A DNA stretch of 64,000 nucleotides, taken from contig NZ_JACJRG010000001.1 of the NCBI RefSeq assembly GCF_014697125.1, positions 124,001-188,000 of the forward strand. Reading direction: 5' to 3'. The stretch comes from Anabaena minutissima FACHB-250 (lineage in GTDB: Bacteria > Cyanobacteriota > Cyanobacteriia > Cyanobacteriales > Nostocaceae). Shown in pieces: positions 25,057-34,571 of the stretch. Under the pieces are notes generated by a model, which worked only from the letters and a program-made list of their open reading frames with translations, was not told the origin of the DNA and did not search any database. Within the stretch, counting starts at the first letter, position 1. Every line of letters starts with the position of its first letter. The translations under genes were made by a program, and so were the position numbers.

Positions 25057-27288
25057 GTGGTTCAAACTAGTCTCAGTACCAATATAGTCAATTCCGCTAA
25101 TGACACAGAACCAAGTTATGGACAGATTATTGCTGTATTTATTCGCAGATTTCCTTGGTTCTTAGGAGCATTTGTCACCACCATTGCTCTAGCGGCTGTC
25201 ATCACTTCTAGAACTAAACCAACCTACAGAAGTAGTATGCAGCTATTGGTAGAACCAAACTATCAAGGTAAAAAAGATGGAACTAAAGCTGACAATCTAT
25301 TTCTCGAACCTGATGTGCAGATAGATACTGCCACTCAACTTAACCTGATGCAAAGTTCAGGGTTGATTCAAAAAGCCGTTGATAAACTCAAATCTGAATA
25401 TCCAGATATTAGCATTGCTGAGATTAAAAGTGCTTTAGCCTTAGAGCAACTCAGAGCTAAAGACGATAATGTGGCTACAAAAATTTTCCAAGTAGACTAT
25501 ACAGACGAAGACCCAGAAAAGACTCAAAAAGTATTAACTGCTATTCGTCAAGTGTATGTGCAATATAACAAAGAACAGCAGGATTTTCGCCTCAAAAAAG
25601 GGTTGCAAGTTGTTAGAGAACAGTTGAGTAAAGCCAGCGAAGAAGTTAATGCAGCTGAAACTAACTTACAAAGATTTCGCAGAAATCAGAACTTAATTGA
25701 CCCAGAGGCACAAGCAAAAGCTCTAGAAGATAGTTTAAACAATATTGAGCAAGAACGTCGCACTACTCGTTCTCAGTATCAAGAGGCTGTAGCCAAGCAA
25801 AAATCTTTGGAAGAACAACTTAATCGTTCTCCTAGAAATGCTTTAGTAGCTTCTCGTCTGAGCCAGTCTACTCGCTACCAAGGCTTACTCAACGAAATTC
25901 AAAAAACTGAACTGTTGTTGGCTCAAGAACGCTTACGTTTTACAGATGAAACTCCTAGCGTGCAGAAGCTAAAAGAACAACTGCAAAGCCAAAAAGAATT
26001 ATTGCAACAGGAAGTAGGCAGGACATTAGGTGTTAGGTCTGCTAGTGCTTTTAATTCTGGAGAACCGCTTCTAGAACAGGGACAGTTTGGTGACATTGAC
26101 CTGAACCTTGCTAGCCAACTAGTAGATACCCAGACAACTATAGTTTCTTTAACTGCCCGTGACCAAACTTTGGCACAGAAAGAAAATCAGATACGTCTGG
26201 AAATTAGACGCTTTCCGCCTCTATTGGCTTATTACAATCGGATTAAACCACAGTTACAATTTAGCCGGGAAAGGTTAGAGCAGTTGTTGCGGGCAGAACA
26301 ACAACTACGCCAAGAACTAGCCAAGGGTGGTTTTAACTGGGAAGTTGTAGAAGACCCCCAAGTAGGCATGAAGTTGGGGCCAAACCTGAAGCAAAATCTC
26401 TTGCTAGGTGCAGTAGTTGGACTAATGTTAGGAGGCATCGCTGCCTTTATTCGAGAAGCATCTGATGATTCTGTTCATACTACGGCTGAGTTAGAGAAAC
26501 AGGCTGCTTTGCCTTTGTTGGGAACTACGCCTAAACTACCCCCGGCTAGAACCAGAGAATCTATCATTAAATTACCTTTTGGTAAGCCAGAAATACCTGC
26601 ACCTTGGACTGTTGAGGTTTTACAATCTCCTCCTCGTTGGGAATCATTGGATCTGATTTACAAAAATATCGAACTTTTAAATTCTGTCACTAGCTTAAAG
26701 TCTTTGATGATTTCCTCTCCTATGATGGATGAGGGTAAATCAGGTTTTGCTTTGGGTTTAGCGATGAGTGCAGCGCGGTTACACAAAAGGGTACTGCTAA
26801 TTGATGCTAACTTACGCCATCCCAGTTTGCATGAACAGCTAAATTTGCCCAATGAGCAAGGACTTTCTACCCTATTGGCTAGTGAAATCACCTTACCTCA
26901 TCAGATTGGCACTCATTCTCTTGGCTCAACCTATATCGATATTTTGACGGCTGGCCCTAAACCTGCTGACCCCGCAAATCTTTTGAGTTCACCCCGGATG
27001 ATGGAATTGATGAACGCATTTGAGGAGAACTATGATTTGGTAATTATCGATGCGTCACCTGTTCTGGGTTTAGTGGATGCTATGCTCACGGCTTCTTCTT
27101 GTCGGAGTGTGGTGTTGGTAGCCAGTATGGGTAAGGTCACGCGCACTCAAATTGCTGAAGCTACAGCTATGTTGAGCAGGTTAAACCTCATTGGGATTGT
27201 CGCTAATGGGGTAGCTAACTCTGGTAGTACGTATGTGCAGTATGCTAAGGAATATCGATTTGCACTGCAACAAGCGGTGGAGAAGTAG
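25057..27288 (+). CDS. Wzc-like polysaccharide co-polymerase/BY-kinase
   Basis: A 743-residue protein with the Wzz-type layout: TM1 at about 33-50, a long periplasmic coiled-coil region rich in Gln/Glu (180-420), TM2 at about 446-465, and a cytoplasmic P-loop domain. Walker A reads SPMMDEGKSG (554-563), Walker A' VLLIDANLR (579-587), and Walker B LVIIDASP (661-668). The residue after GKS is Gly instead of Thr/Ser. The C-terminus has only a few Tyr (YVQYAKEYRF), unlike the dense cluster of enterobacterial Wzc. GTG 25057 is preceded by AAGGA. It probably controls chain length or export of envelope polysaccharide. Confidence 0.87.
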   Translation: MVQTSLSTNIVNSANDTEPSYGQIIAVFIRRFPWFLGAFVTTIALAAVITSRTKPTYRSSMQLLVEPNYQGKKDGTKADNLFLEPDVQIDTATQLNLMQSSGLIQKAVDKLKSEYPDISIAEIKSALALEQLRAKDDNVATKIFQVDYTDEDPEKTQKVLTAIRQVYVQYNKEQQDFRLKKGLQVVREQLSKASEEVNAAETNLQRFRRNQNLIDPEAQAKALEDSLNNIEQERRTTRSQYQEAVAKQKSLEEQLNRSPRNALVASRLSQSTRYQGLLNEIQKTELLLAQERLRFTDETPSVQKLKEQLQSQKELLQQEVGRTLGVRSASAFNSGEPLLEQGQFGDIDLNLASQLVDTQTTIVSLTARDQTLAQKENQIRLEIRRFPPLLAYYNRIKPQLQFSRERLEQLLRAEQQLRQELAKGGFNWEVVEDPQVGMKLGPNLKQNLLLGAVVGLMLGGIAAFIREASDDSVHTTAELEKQAALPLLGTTPKLPPARTRESIIKLPFGKPEIPAPWTVEVLQSPPRWESLDLIYKNIELLNSVTSLKSLMISSPMMDEGKSGFALGLAMSAARLHKRVLLIDANLRHPSLHEQLNLPNEQGLSTLLASEITLPHQIGTHSLGSTYIDILTAGPKPADPANLLSSPRMMELMNAFEENYDLVIIDASPVLGLVDAMLTASSCRSVVLVASMGKVTRTQIAEATAMLSRLNLIGIVANGVANSGSTYVQYAKEYRFALQQAVEK

Positions 27289-27296
27289 AGGAGTTA

Positions 27297-27319
27297 CATC
27301 AGTTAACTGTTAACTGATG
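27297..27319. terminator. Palindromic hairpin after the Wzc-like gene
   Basis: CATCAGTTAAC and its complement GTTAACTGATG flank a single T, 9 bases after the stop codon. No T-run follows. It may mark the transcript end before the long hepC leader. Confidence 0.5.
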
Positions 27320-28127
27320 ATGCTCATTCATAGTTTTGGTAGTGCGATCGCCTATTCATGGGTGCGATCGCACATATTTTTTGTTTGGGTATTGATATAA
27401 ATCAAAATGAAATTACTAAAATACAGTCATATAATTTTTAGCATTTTATGTTAAAAAACATTCCCCAACTTGACTGTTTTATTTGTAATAATTAAACTTT
27501 TTTAGTGTTAAAAATAAATCTATTTTAACTACTCAATTATTAAGTATATTTATATCAGCTTTATATTTAGCTGAAAAAATACTATCTATTTAAAGAATAA
27601 ATAAAGAATTAGCCTAGATATATAGTCATTTCTACAGAGTCTTATATCCTAGAAATTGAAATTGATTTCAGGTGGCTCAAAGGCGATATTACAATAGCTT
27701 TCTTAGATTTACTAAACCAAGTAGATAGACCTAATTAAACACAATTACAAAGTTATGAAGGTCGTAATGGGGTAAATTCCCTCTACATCTCCCCAACATC
27801 CCTTATTTGTATGAGAGAAATCTAAATTTACCAGTGAACTTTCTAATTATGTTTACTACTAACATAAGTAGCTCGTTATCAAGTCATAACTGGTAGTTAG
27901 CAACTTGGGTGACTACCTATCTACTTAAAATCTAGGTTGTTTGTATATCTCAAACCCAGCAGAATTACTAAACTGAGATACTTACTGTTCATTTAATTTA
28001 AACCAGGATATTTTTACACGCAAGTATCTACAGCTTTGAGCAAAACACCAAATTACCATCGAAGTCTTTGGCATTGATAGCCTTTGATATTAGCTCAGTG
28101 ATTTAATTTGTATAAATCCAAAGACAT
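27320..28127. other. Long AT-rich region upstream of hepC
   Basis: About 800 bases without a supported gene, after two HIP1 palindromes near 27345-27370. The length and low GC content suggest a regulatory leader for hepC, whose homologue is induced during heterocyst formation. I could not identify a specific promoter by eye. Confidence 0.5.
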
Positions 28128-28856
28128 ATGACAAGCACAATAGTTCCAACTTTTGATCATTACTATCCTGTAAACCCACAACAACAAGAGCCTCGTTCTT
28201 CACAATACACGCTTCAATGGCGGCGAGGTCAACTGTTGGTGAAGTCTTTGAGCAAATTACCACAGCCATATTTTCCCTCTCTCAATAATCAGCAATTATT
28301 AATAGAGTGTTTAAAACATTCACCAGTCGATTTGGTAAGTATAGATGCCAAACTTGGTAAAACTGTGTTAAGTTTCTGGGCTGAGTCTTGTGAACAAGCT
28401 CATAAACCCATATTTCTCCGCATATCCTCTGGCTCTAAATTATTCAAACGAGGTAGCCAAGGTGCAATGTGGTTGCAATTAATAGACAGAGTAATTGCTG
28501 GCATATTGCTGCTGTTGTTGAGTCCAATCATGGCAGTATTAATGATACTCACGCAGGTTTACTCACCAGAGTCACTATTTACTCGTGAATGGCGTGTGGG
28601 AGAGAAAGGCAAATTATTTCGTGCCATCAAATTTTCCATCCCGACTCAGGAAAATAGCAAAGCTTTTGGGCTTTGGCTGCGTAAATCTGGTTTAGAACAT
28701 CTACCAAAATTGTGGAATGTACTGCGGGGTGAAATGAGTTTGATAGGAACTCGTTGTTGGACTTTGGAAGAGGCCATAACTTTAACAGTAATTACCAAGT
28801 CATGGGAAATAGAGACAGAATCCCAGATATTACAACTAGATAGCCAAACTCTTTAA
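28128..28856 (+). CDS. hepC: HepC-like initiating sugar transferase
   Basis: A 242-residue bacterial sugar transferase (PF02397 type). One membrane helix lies at about 119-140 (VIAGILLLLLSPIMAVLMIL), then LFTREWRVGEKGKLF and the signature LRKSGLEHLPKLWNVLRGEM with SLIGTR. Such enzymes transfer a sugar phosphate to undecaprenyl phosphate and start the repeat unit. Position just upstream of hepA, and the surrounding gene set, support HepC of the heterocyst envelope system; loss of hepC or hepA in Anabaena gives defective envelopes (recalled literature). The first 110 residues are not family-conserved. Confidence 0.85.
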   Translation: MTSTIVPTFDHYYPVNPQQQEPRSSQYTLQWRRGQLLVKSLSKLPQPYFPSLNNQQLLIECLKHSPVDLVSIDAKLGKTVLSFWAESCEQAHKPIFLRISSGSKLFKRGSQGAMWLQLIDRVIAGILLLLLSPIMAVLMILTQVYSPESLFTREWRVGEKGKLFRAIKFSIPTQENSKAFGLWLRKSGLEHLPKLWNVLRGEMSLIGTRCWTLEEAITLTVITKSWEIETESQILQLDSQTL

Positions 28857-28935
28857 AAGTTATCAGTTGCATTCAGTAATTCGGCGCAAATCGATCGAAC
28901 TATGTTCAGTAATGTAACATTATTGTAATCGATTT

Positions 28936-28961
28936 CGTAGTAAGGACTTTAGTCCTTACTA
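28936..28961. repeat. 26-bp palindrome GTAGTAAGGACT...
   Basis: Two 12-bp perfect arms, GTAGTAAGGACT and AGTCCTTACTAC, around a TT centre. The arms match the ends of the larger element at 16402-16575, so this looks like a minimal form of that repeat. It lies 285 bases upstream of hepA and could influence transcript structure. Confidence 0.7.
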
Positions 28962-29148
28962 CAGAACTTTAATTATTTACAAAGACTTACTTATCTCAGT
29001 GAATAACTCGGTCATTTTTGTGTCTATCGTCTGATACTTTATCGCATCTTTAAATATACAAGTTTTCTTGAGAATACGTCTAGTAATTGGTAAATCTTAC
29101 TGTTGCAATTAATTACGGCAGAAATTAGTTAACTAGTACAGGCTGTAC

Positions 29149-29220
29149 ATATAGCGTTTCCTACATCAGTTAGGTGAAAGCAGACAAATTTGGGTATCAG
29201 CAGACAAAGAAACGCTATAT
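29149..29220. promoter_or_regulatory. Inverted plus direct repeats upstream of hepA
   Basis: A perfect 12-bp inverted repeat, ATATAGCGTTTC (29149-29160) and GAAACGCTATAT (29209-29220), encloses two direct copies of AGCAGACAAA (29179-29188 and 29199-29208) spaced 20 bases apart, about two helix turns. The right arm ends 26 bases before the hepA start. This layout suits a regulator binding site or a 5'-leader hairpin. hepA homologues are known to be developmentally regulated; which protein binds here is unknown. Confidence 0.6.
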
Positions 29221-29246
29221 AGCAAAATTATTTTTAGAAAATACTC

Positions 29247-31097
29247 ATGATTTTGAAAATACCTAAACCACTCGGAAATCTATTTAAGGCTACTAGCTTG
29301 TGGAAAGATAATTATTTAATTTTGCAAGAGTTAAAAAAGTTTCGCAAAATAGCAATTTTAGCCGTGATATTTTCTGTGCTAGCGGCGGCGTTTGAAGGTG
29401 TGAGTATCGGATTTTTACTTTCATTTTTACAAAGTTTAACTAGCCCTGATACTCCACCAGTCAAGACTGGTATAGAATGGTTTGATATTTTAGTCTTGGG
29501 TGCTAAAGAAGCGCAAATTAATCGCTTGTATCGGATATCCTTCCTGATTTTATTCAGCACTTGGTTACGAGCAGCCTTTAATTATTTTAGCCAAGTATAT
29601 ACAGAATTAGCACAATTACATCTTGGCGATCGCCTGCGAAAGAGTATTTTTGAGCAACTGCAAGCTATGCAGTTGAGTTACTTTGCTAAAACTCGCTCTG
29701 GTGAACTAGTTAACACCATTACCACAGAAATTGAAAGAGTCAAGCAAGCTTTTGGCGGTTCAGCATTTTTATTCACTAGGGGGTTGACAGTCATTGTTTA
29801 TTTAATCTCAATGTTTGTCATGTCCTGGCAGTTAACAATACTTTCGATTTTGTTATTTTCATTGTTAGCAGTTGGCTTATCTAATTTGAATGCCAGAGTC
29901 AGAGAAAGCAGTTTTGGGTTGTCAGTAGCCAATGGTAATTTTACATCCTCAGCCGTAGAATTTATTAATGGGATTCGTACAGTCCATGCCTTTGGCACAC
30001 AAGATTTTGAGCGCGATCGCTACAACAAAGCCAGCAACCAAGTCCTCAGTTCTGCGACTAAAGTTATCGTCACCTGGACACTAGTTAGACCAATAGCTGA
30101 AGCTATAGCTACCACTGTTTTAGTCGTGATGATTATTCTAGCTTTTACTATGTTTGTAGCTCAAGGTAAGCTGCAAATTTCATCTCTATTAACCTTTTTC
30201 TTTGTATTGTTCCGGCTTGTGCCATTTATTCAAGACATTAATGGTACGAGAGCATTTTTAAGCAGCTTACAAGGTTCTGCTGATACTATTCAAAGCCTCT
30301 TGAGAACTGATGATAAGCCTTACTTTAAAAATGGCAAAATCAAATTTAATACCTTAAAGCGATCAATAGATTTAGTATCTGTAGATTTTGGTTATAGTGC
30401 CGATAATTTCATATTGCATAACGTTACTCTGAGTATTGAAAAGGGTAAAACTACAGCTTTAGTTGGTTCGTCTGGTGCTGGTAAAACAACATTAGCTGAT
30501 TTGATTCCTCGCTTTCATGATGCGACCGAAGGTTATATTTATTTAGATGATATTGATATCAAGAAATTTGATATTAATTCCCTCCGGCGCAAAATAGCTG
30601 TTGTCAGTCAAGACACATTCATTTTTAACAATTCTGTTTGGAATAATATCAGCTATGGTTCACCAGAAGCTACTCCAGAGCAAATTAAAGAAGCAGCAAG
30701 CCTAGCTAACGCTTTGGAATTTATTTTAGAAATGCCCGAAGGATTTGACACCCAACTAGGAGATAGAGGTGTACGCTTATCTGGAGGACAAAGACAACGA
30801 TTAGCAATTGCGCGGGCTTTATTACGTAACCCAGAAATTTTGATTTTAGATGAAGCCACAAGTGCCTTAGATTCTGTTTCTGAACGCTTAATTCAAGAGT
30901 CTTTAGAAAAGCTATCTGTGGGTAAAACAGTAATTACGATCGCTCACCGATTATCCACCATTGCCAAGGCAGATAAAGTAGTAGTCCTAGAACAAGGACG
31001 CATCATAGAACAAGGTGGCTACCAAGAATTATTGGAAATCAAAGGTAAGCTGTGGAAATATCATCAAATGCAACATGAATCAGGTCATTTAGGCTAA
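29247..31097 (+). CDS. hepA: HepA-like ABC exporter
   Basis: A 616-residue half-transporter. The membrane domain spans about 35-330. The ATPase has Walker A GSSGAGKTT (407-415), LSGGQ (511-515), Walker B ILILDEATSALD (531-542) and His567. It closely fits MsbA/HepA-type exporters. With HepC directly upstream and a polysaccharide gene set around it, it is best called HepA, needed for the heterocyst envelope polysaccharide layer. It probably flips a lipid-linked glycan across the membrane. The 390-base upstream region contains the repeats described at 28936 and 29149. Confidence 0.9.
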   Translation: MILKIPKPLGNLFKATSLWKDNYLILQELKKFRKIAILAVIFSVLAAAFEGVSIGFLLSFLQSLTSPDTPPVKTGIEWFDILVLGAKEAQINRLYRISFLILFSTWLRAAFNYFSQVYTELAQLHLGDRLRKSIFEQLQAMQLSYFAKTRSGELVNTITTEIERVKQAFGGSAFLFTRGLTVIVYLISMFVMSWQLTILSILLFSLLAVGLSNLNARVRESSFGLSVANGNFTSSAVEFINGIRTVHAFGTQDFERDRYNKASNQVLSSATKVIVTWTLVRPIAEAIATTVLVVMIILAFTMFVAQGKLQISSLLTFFFVLFRLVPFIQDINGTRAFLSSLQGSADTIQSLLRTDDKPYFKNGKIKFNTLKRSIDLVSVDFGYSADNFILHNVTLSIEKGKTTALVGSSGAGKTTLADLIPRFHDATEGYIYLDDIDIKKFDINSLRRKIAVVSQDTFIFNNSVWNNISYGSPEATPEQIKEAASLANALEFILEMPEGFDTQLGDRGVRLSGGQRQRLAIARALLRNPEILILDEATSALDSVSERLIQESLEKLSVGKTVITIAHRLSTIAKADKVVVLEQGRIIEQGGYQELLEIKGKLWKYHQMQHESGHLG

Positions 31098-31164
31098 TTA
31101 TGAACCATGATCGACTAGATTTTTTCTGAAATGTCCCTCTCAAGTAACTACCATATATAACCCA

Positions 31165-32193
31165 ATGACTTTTGTAACTCCTGAATTAGATCACAATCCC
31201 TTAGTTGTAGTGTGTGGGGCAGATGACAACTACGCTATGCCCCTGGCTGTAACACTCTACTCTGCGCTGGTAAATCTAGAAAAGGGGTGTACACTCTACC
31301 TTTACATCATTGACGGCGGTATTACTGACCAGAGCAAACAACGCATTCAGCGAGTGCTTAACGTTGAACACATTGATTTACACCTTCAGTGGATTTCTCC
31401 CAGTAATTTGACATCACTGAGTCATATCAAAACACCTGATTGGGTATCAGTTGCTACCTATCTAAGATTACTAATTCCCGATATCCTACCAGAGATATTT
31501 AAAAAAGCTATTTACTTAGATAGTGATTTATTGGTCAAGGGAAACCTAAAAAACTTGTGGAATCAGGAAATAGCTAACTATGCTTTACTTGCTTGTACTG
31601 ATCTTGTGATTCCATGTGTATCTTCAAGCTTAGGCATTATTAATTACAAAGAATTAGGGCTAACGCCTGATACACCTTATTTCAACGCTGGAGTCTTGGT
31701 AATAAATTTGCCAAAATGGAGAGAGGAAGAGATTAGCGAGAAAGTATGGCACTACTTCAGCCAAAATGCAGAATACGTGCGGATGGGAGATCAAGAAGGA
31801 CTAAACGCTGTTCTTGCTAATAAATGGGGAAAGCTTAATCCTAAGTGGAATGTTATATCACATATTCTGTGTTACGAAAGCTGGAAAGAATCACCCTTTA
31901 AGGAAGAGATTCGTCATATCAAAGATGAACTCATCCACAAACCTGATATCGTTCATTTTGCTGGTGTAGCTAAACCTTGGAAAATAGGATGTGACCATCC
32001 AGCACAGTTGCAGTGGATTCATCATCTCCAAGCCAGTGGATGGTTTCAAACTACAGAAAGTATTGTCTGGTTTAGCAAATGGTTTCTGCAATATTACTCC
32101 TGGCAACTGAAGGTCTTAATTAGGAAATTGATATTTGCCCTAGGATTAGGAAAATTCTGGGAATCATTAAGGGCTTATGTACTACAGACTTAA
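31165..32193 (+). CDS. Family 8 glycosyltransferase
   Basis: A 342-residue GT8 enzyme. It has VVVCGADDNYAMPLAVTLYS at the start, the metal-binding DxD as YLDSDLLVKG, FNAGVLVINL and the GDQEGLNAVL segment, then HFAGVAKPWK with the conserved His. GT8 members are retaining galactosyl- or glucosyltransferases of LPS type. It lies 68 bases after hepA in the same direction and should add a sugar to the envelope glycan. Confidence 0.9.
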   Translation: MTFVTPELDHNPLVVVCGADDNYAMPLAVTLYSALVNLEKGCTLYLYIIDGGITDQSKQRIQRVLNVEHIDLHLQWISPSNLTSLSHIKTPDWVSVATYLRLLIPDILPEIFKKAIYLDSDLLVKGNLKNLWNQEIANYALLACTDLVIPCVSSSLGIINYKELGLTPDTPYFNAGVLVINLPKWREEEISEKVWHYFSQNAEYVRMGDQEGLNAVLANKWGKLNPKWNVISHILCYESWKESPFKEEIRHIKDELIHKPDIVHFAGVAKPWKIGCDHPAQLQWIHHLQASGWFQTTESIVWFSKWFLQYYSWQLKVLIRKLIFALGLGKFWESLRAYVLQT

Positions 32194-32444
32194 TATGTTT
32201 GGTTCATCTCTTAAGAAATACAGGTGACAGGTAACAGGGTAGAGGGAAAGAGTGTTTCTTTCATTGTTTGCTAGTCGGTGGCTGATATTTTGCACCATTC
32301 TTAATAATCGTCAGGTGGACAATTCCAACAAGGTAGAAATAAGGGCTTTAGCTAATTTTCAGCATTGCCCACCTGACAAAATTTACTACTCAGCACTGTT
32401 TCTTAGAAGTTATTCAGCTATTACATCTCTCGGAAGAAATTATT

Positions 32445-33413
32445 ATGAAAGTCTCCGTTATTATTTCTAACTATAACTACGCTCGCTATCTCTCTAGAGC
32501 AATCAACTCTGTTCTATCTCAAACCTATTCAGATATTGAGCTAGTGATAGTAGATGATGGTTCTTCAGACGATAGTCGTGATGTCATCACCAAAATTCAA
32601 GCACAAGCTCCAGATAAAATCAAAGCTATTTTCCAAGCAAATCAAGGACAAGGAGGTGCTTTTAATGCTGGTTTTGAGGCTGCTAGTGGAGAGATTATTG
32701 CCTTTTTAGATGCCGATGATGTTTGGCAACCTCATAAAATTCAACGGATTGTTGAGGTGTTTAATACATCAGATGTAGTTGGTGTGATGCACCATTTGGA
32801 TATCATTGATGGCGATGACAATACAATCAATAATGCTTCTACCCAAGGGGCAAAACTGAGTGAGGATTTAGCTTCAGTCATATTAAGTACAGGAAATGCT
32901 TGGTGTTTTCCTCCTACATCTGGACTAGCCTATCGCCGTGAAGCATTACAAAAAGTTTTTCCTATCGACCCTGTAAAATGGCGGATTTGGGCAGATGGTT
33001 GCATTATTTACTGCACAGCTTTCTTAGGCAAGATTAAAACATTACATGAAAATTTAGGGAGTTATCGCATACATGGTGCAAACAATCACATTACCAAAGG
33101 TGCTGTAACTAACGAACAAGAAGTCAAATCCCAGTTAGGGATTGAGATGACCAACCAATATATTAACGACTTTTTAGTACGTATTGGTTATCCCGAAAGA
33201 GTTGACTTATCTCGCAACCTCCAGTATCGACGCACCAAGTATTATCAGCAATCTAAATGGGATAGTAACGAGGTGTGGTCAATCTCACGGTTGATATTAG
33301 GTTGGCCTTTTTACACCGGACAAGAGCGAGTATATTACTTAGCTCGGTTTTTATTTAAAAGTGCAAAGTTTTTGGCTCGTCCAACTGTTCATACGGAAAG
33401 CACAACAATTTAG
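32445..33413 (+). CDS. Family 2 glycosyltransferase
   Basis: A 322-residue GT2 enzyme: VSVIISNYNYARYL, IVDDGSSDDS, ANQGQGGAFNAGF and FLDADDVW. The metal site is DADD. The 250-base spacer before it contains no convincing gene. It is the first of four closely spaced GT2-like genes downstream of hepA, presumably acting in sequence on the repeat unit. Confidence 0.88.
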   Translation: MKVSVIISNYNYARYLSRAINSVLSQTYSDIELVIVDDGSSDDSRDVITKIQAQAPDKIKAIFQANQGQGGAFNAGFEAASGEIIAFLDADDVWQPHKIQRIVEVFNTSDVVGVMHHLDIIDGDDNTINNASTQGAKLSEDLASVILSTGNAWCFPPTSGLAYRREALQKVFPIDPVKWRIWADGCIIYCTAFLGKIKTLHENLGSYRIHGANNHITKGAVTNEQEVKSQLGIEMTNQYINDFLVRIGYPERVDLSRNLQYRRTKYYQQSKWDSNEVWSISRLILGWPFYTGQERVYYLARFLFKSAKFLARPTVHTESTTI

Positions 33414-33434
33414 TAGTAAGTCTGATTATTAGTG

Positions 33435-34508
33435 ATGAAGATTATGAGTCAAGCAAATCCTTATCGTCCAACAATCGCACCACTTGCAGAAGGAGTTACA
33501 CGCCCACTCTGGTCTGTGATGATTCCTACTTACAATTGTGCAGAATATCTGCGTGAAACTTTAGCTAGCGTGTTGGCTCAAGATCCAGGCTCTGATGTTA
33601 TGCAAATTGCAGTGGTTGATAATTGCTCTACAGAAGATGATCCAGCCGCAGTCGTTGCGGAACTGGGTAAGGGTCGCGTTGAGTTTTATCGACAACCACA
33701 AAATGTTGGTCTAATTAACAACTCTCATACCTGTTTTGAATTAGCACGCGGTCATTTGATTCATCTTCTCCATAGTGATGATTGTGTGTGTGATGGTTTT
33801 TACCAAAAGCTGGAGGGAGTTTTTAGCGAAAATCCACAAATTGGTGCTGCTTTTTGCCGCAGTATTTATATTGATGAGCATAGCAATTGGCAAGGATTTT
33901 CTACTTTAGAACTGCCAGAAAGTGGTGTGTTACCTAATAATTGGGTGGAGCGAATTGCCGAGCTTTGCTGTATTTCAGTACCATCAGTTGCAGTAGTCCG
34001 CCGTGAAGTGTATGAACAACTAGGGGGATTTGACAAACGCTGTGGCTTGAGTGGTGATTGGGAGATGTGGGTGAGAATTTTTCATAACTACCCGATGTGG
34101 TTTGAAGTTCAACCTTTAGCTATGTGGCGTAGACACTTTTTGTCTGCTACACGAGTTAATGCTAAAAGTAAACCCTTCATTCAAGAAACCTTTGATACTG
34201 TAGAGACGATTTTTACATCTTATCTACCCAAAGCTATCAATGGCAAAATTCACAAAAAAGCCAAGCAAAATTGTGCATTTTTATCTTTAGATTTAGCGAA
34301 AGCGTTGTTAGCTCAAGATGAAATATCTGAAGCGATCGCGCAAATTCAAACAGCTCTCAAGTATAGTTTTTCCTTCCCAGTGATGAGAGCGGCGGGTAGA
34401 ATCATCGTTTGGGATGGGACGCGATCGCTATTAAAAAGATTAACTGGTACTCCAAGACATAAAACAAAAGCTACTTCCGAAGCTTTCAGCTATCTGAAAT
34501 CGTCTTAG
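33435..34508 (+). CDS. Family 2 glycosyltransferase
   Basis: A GT2 enzyme of about 357 residues with WSVMIPTYNCAEYL, VVDNCSTEDD, LHSDDCVCDG and DWEMWVRIFH. Starts GTG 33432, ATG 33435 and ATG 33444 are all in frame; ATG 33435 or 33444 is most likely, 21-30 bases after the preceding stop. It has a C-terminal extension of about 100 residues beyond the catalytic domain, partly helical. Confidence 0.87.
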   Translation: MKIMSQANPYRPTIAPLAEGVTRPLWSVMIPTYNCAEYLRETLASVLAQDPGSDVMQIAVVDNCSTEDDPAAVVAELGKGRVEFYRQPQNVGLINNSHTCFELARGHLIHLLHSDDCVCDGFYQKLEGVFSENPQIGAAFCRSIYIDEHSNWQGFSTLELPESGVLPNNWVERIAELCCISVPSVAVVRREVYEQLGGFDKRCGLSGDWEMWVRIFHNYPMWFEVQPLAMWRRHFLSATRVNAKSKPFIQETFDTVETIFTSYLPKAINGKIHKKAKQNCAFLSLDLAKALLAQDEISEAIAQIQTALKYSFSFPVMRAAGRIIVWDGTRSLLKRLTGTPRHKTKATSEAFSYLKSS

Positions 34509-34571
34509 AGAAACACTTATAAGACTTACGTAATAGTTCTAATTTAACTTAGTCACAAAGGTCACTAAACA

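Noticed and set aside
32252..32470. 72-codon frame between the GT8 and GT2 genes
   Set aside because: Composition is not protein-like and it overlaps the start of the GT2 gene. It contains repeat DNA at its beginning.
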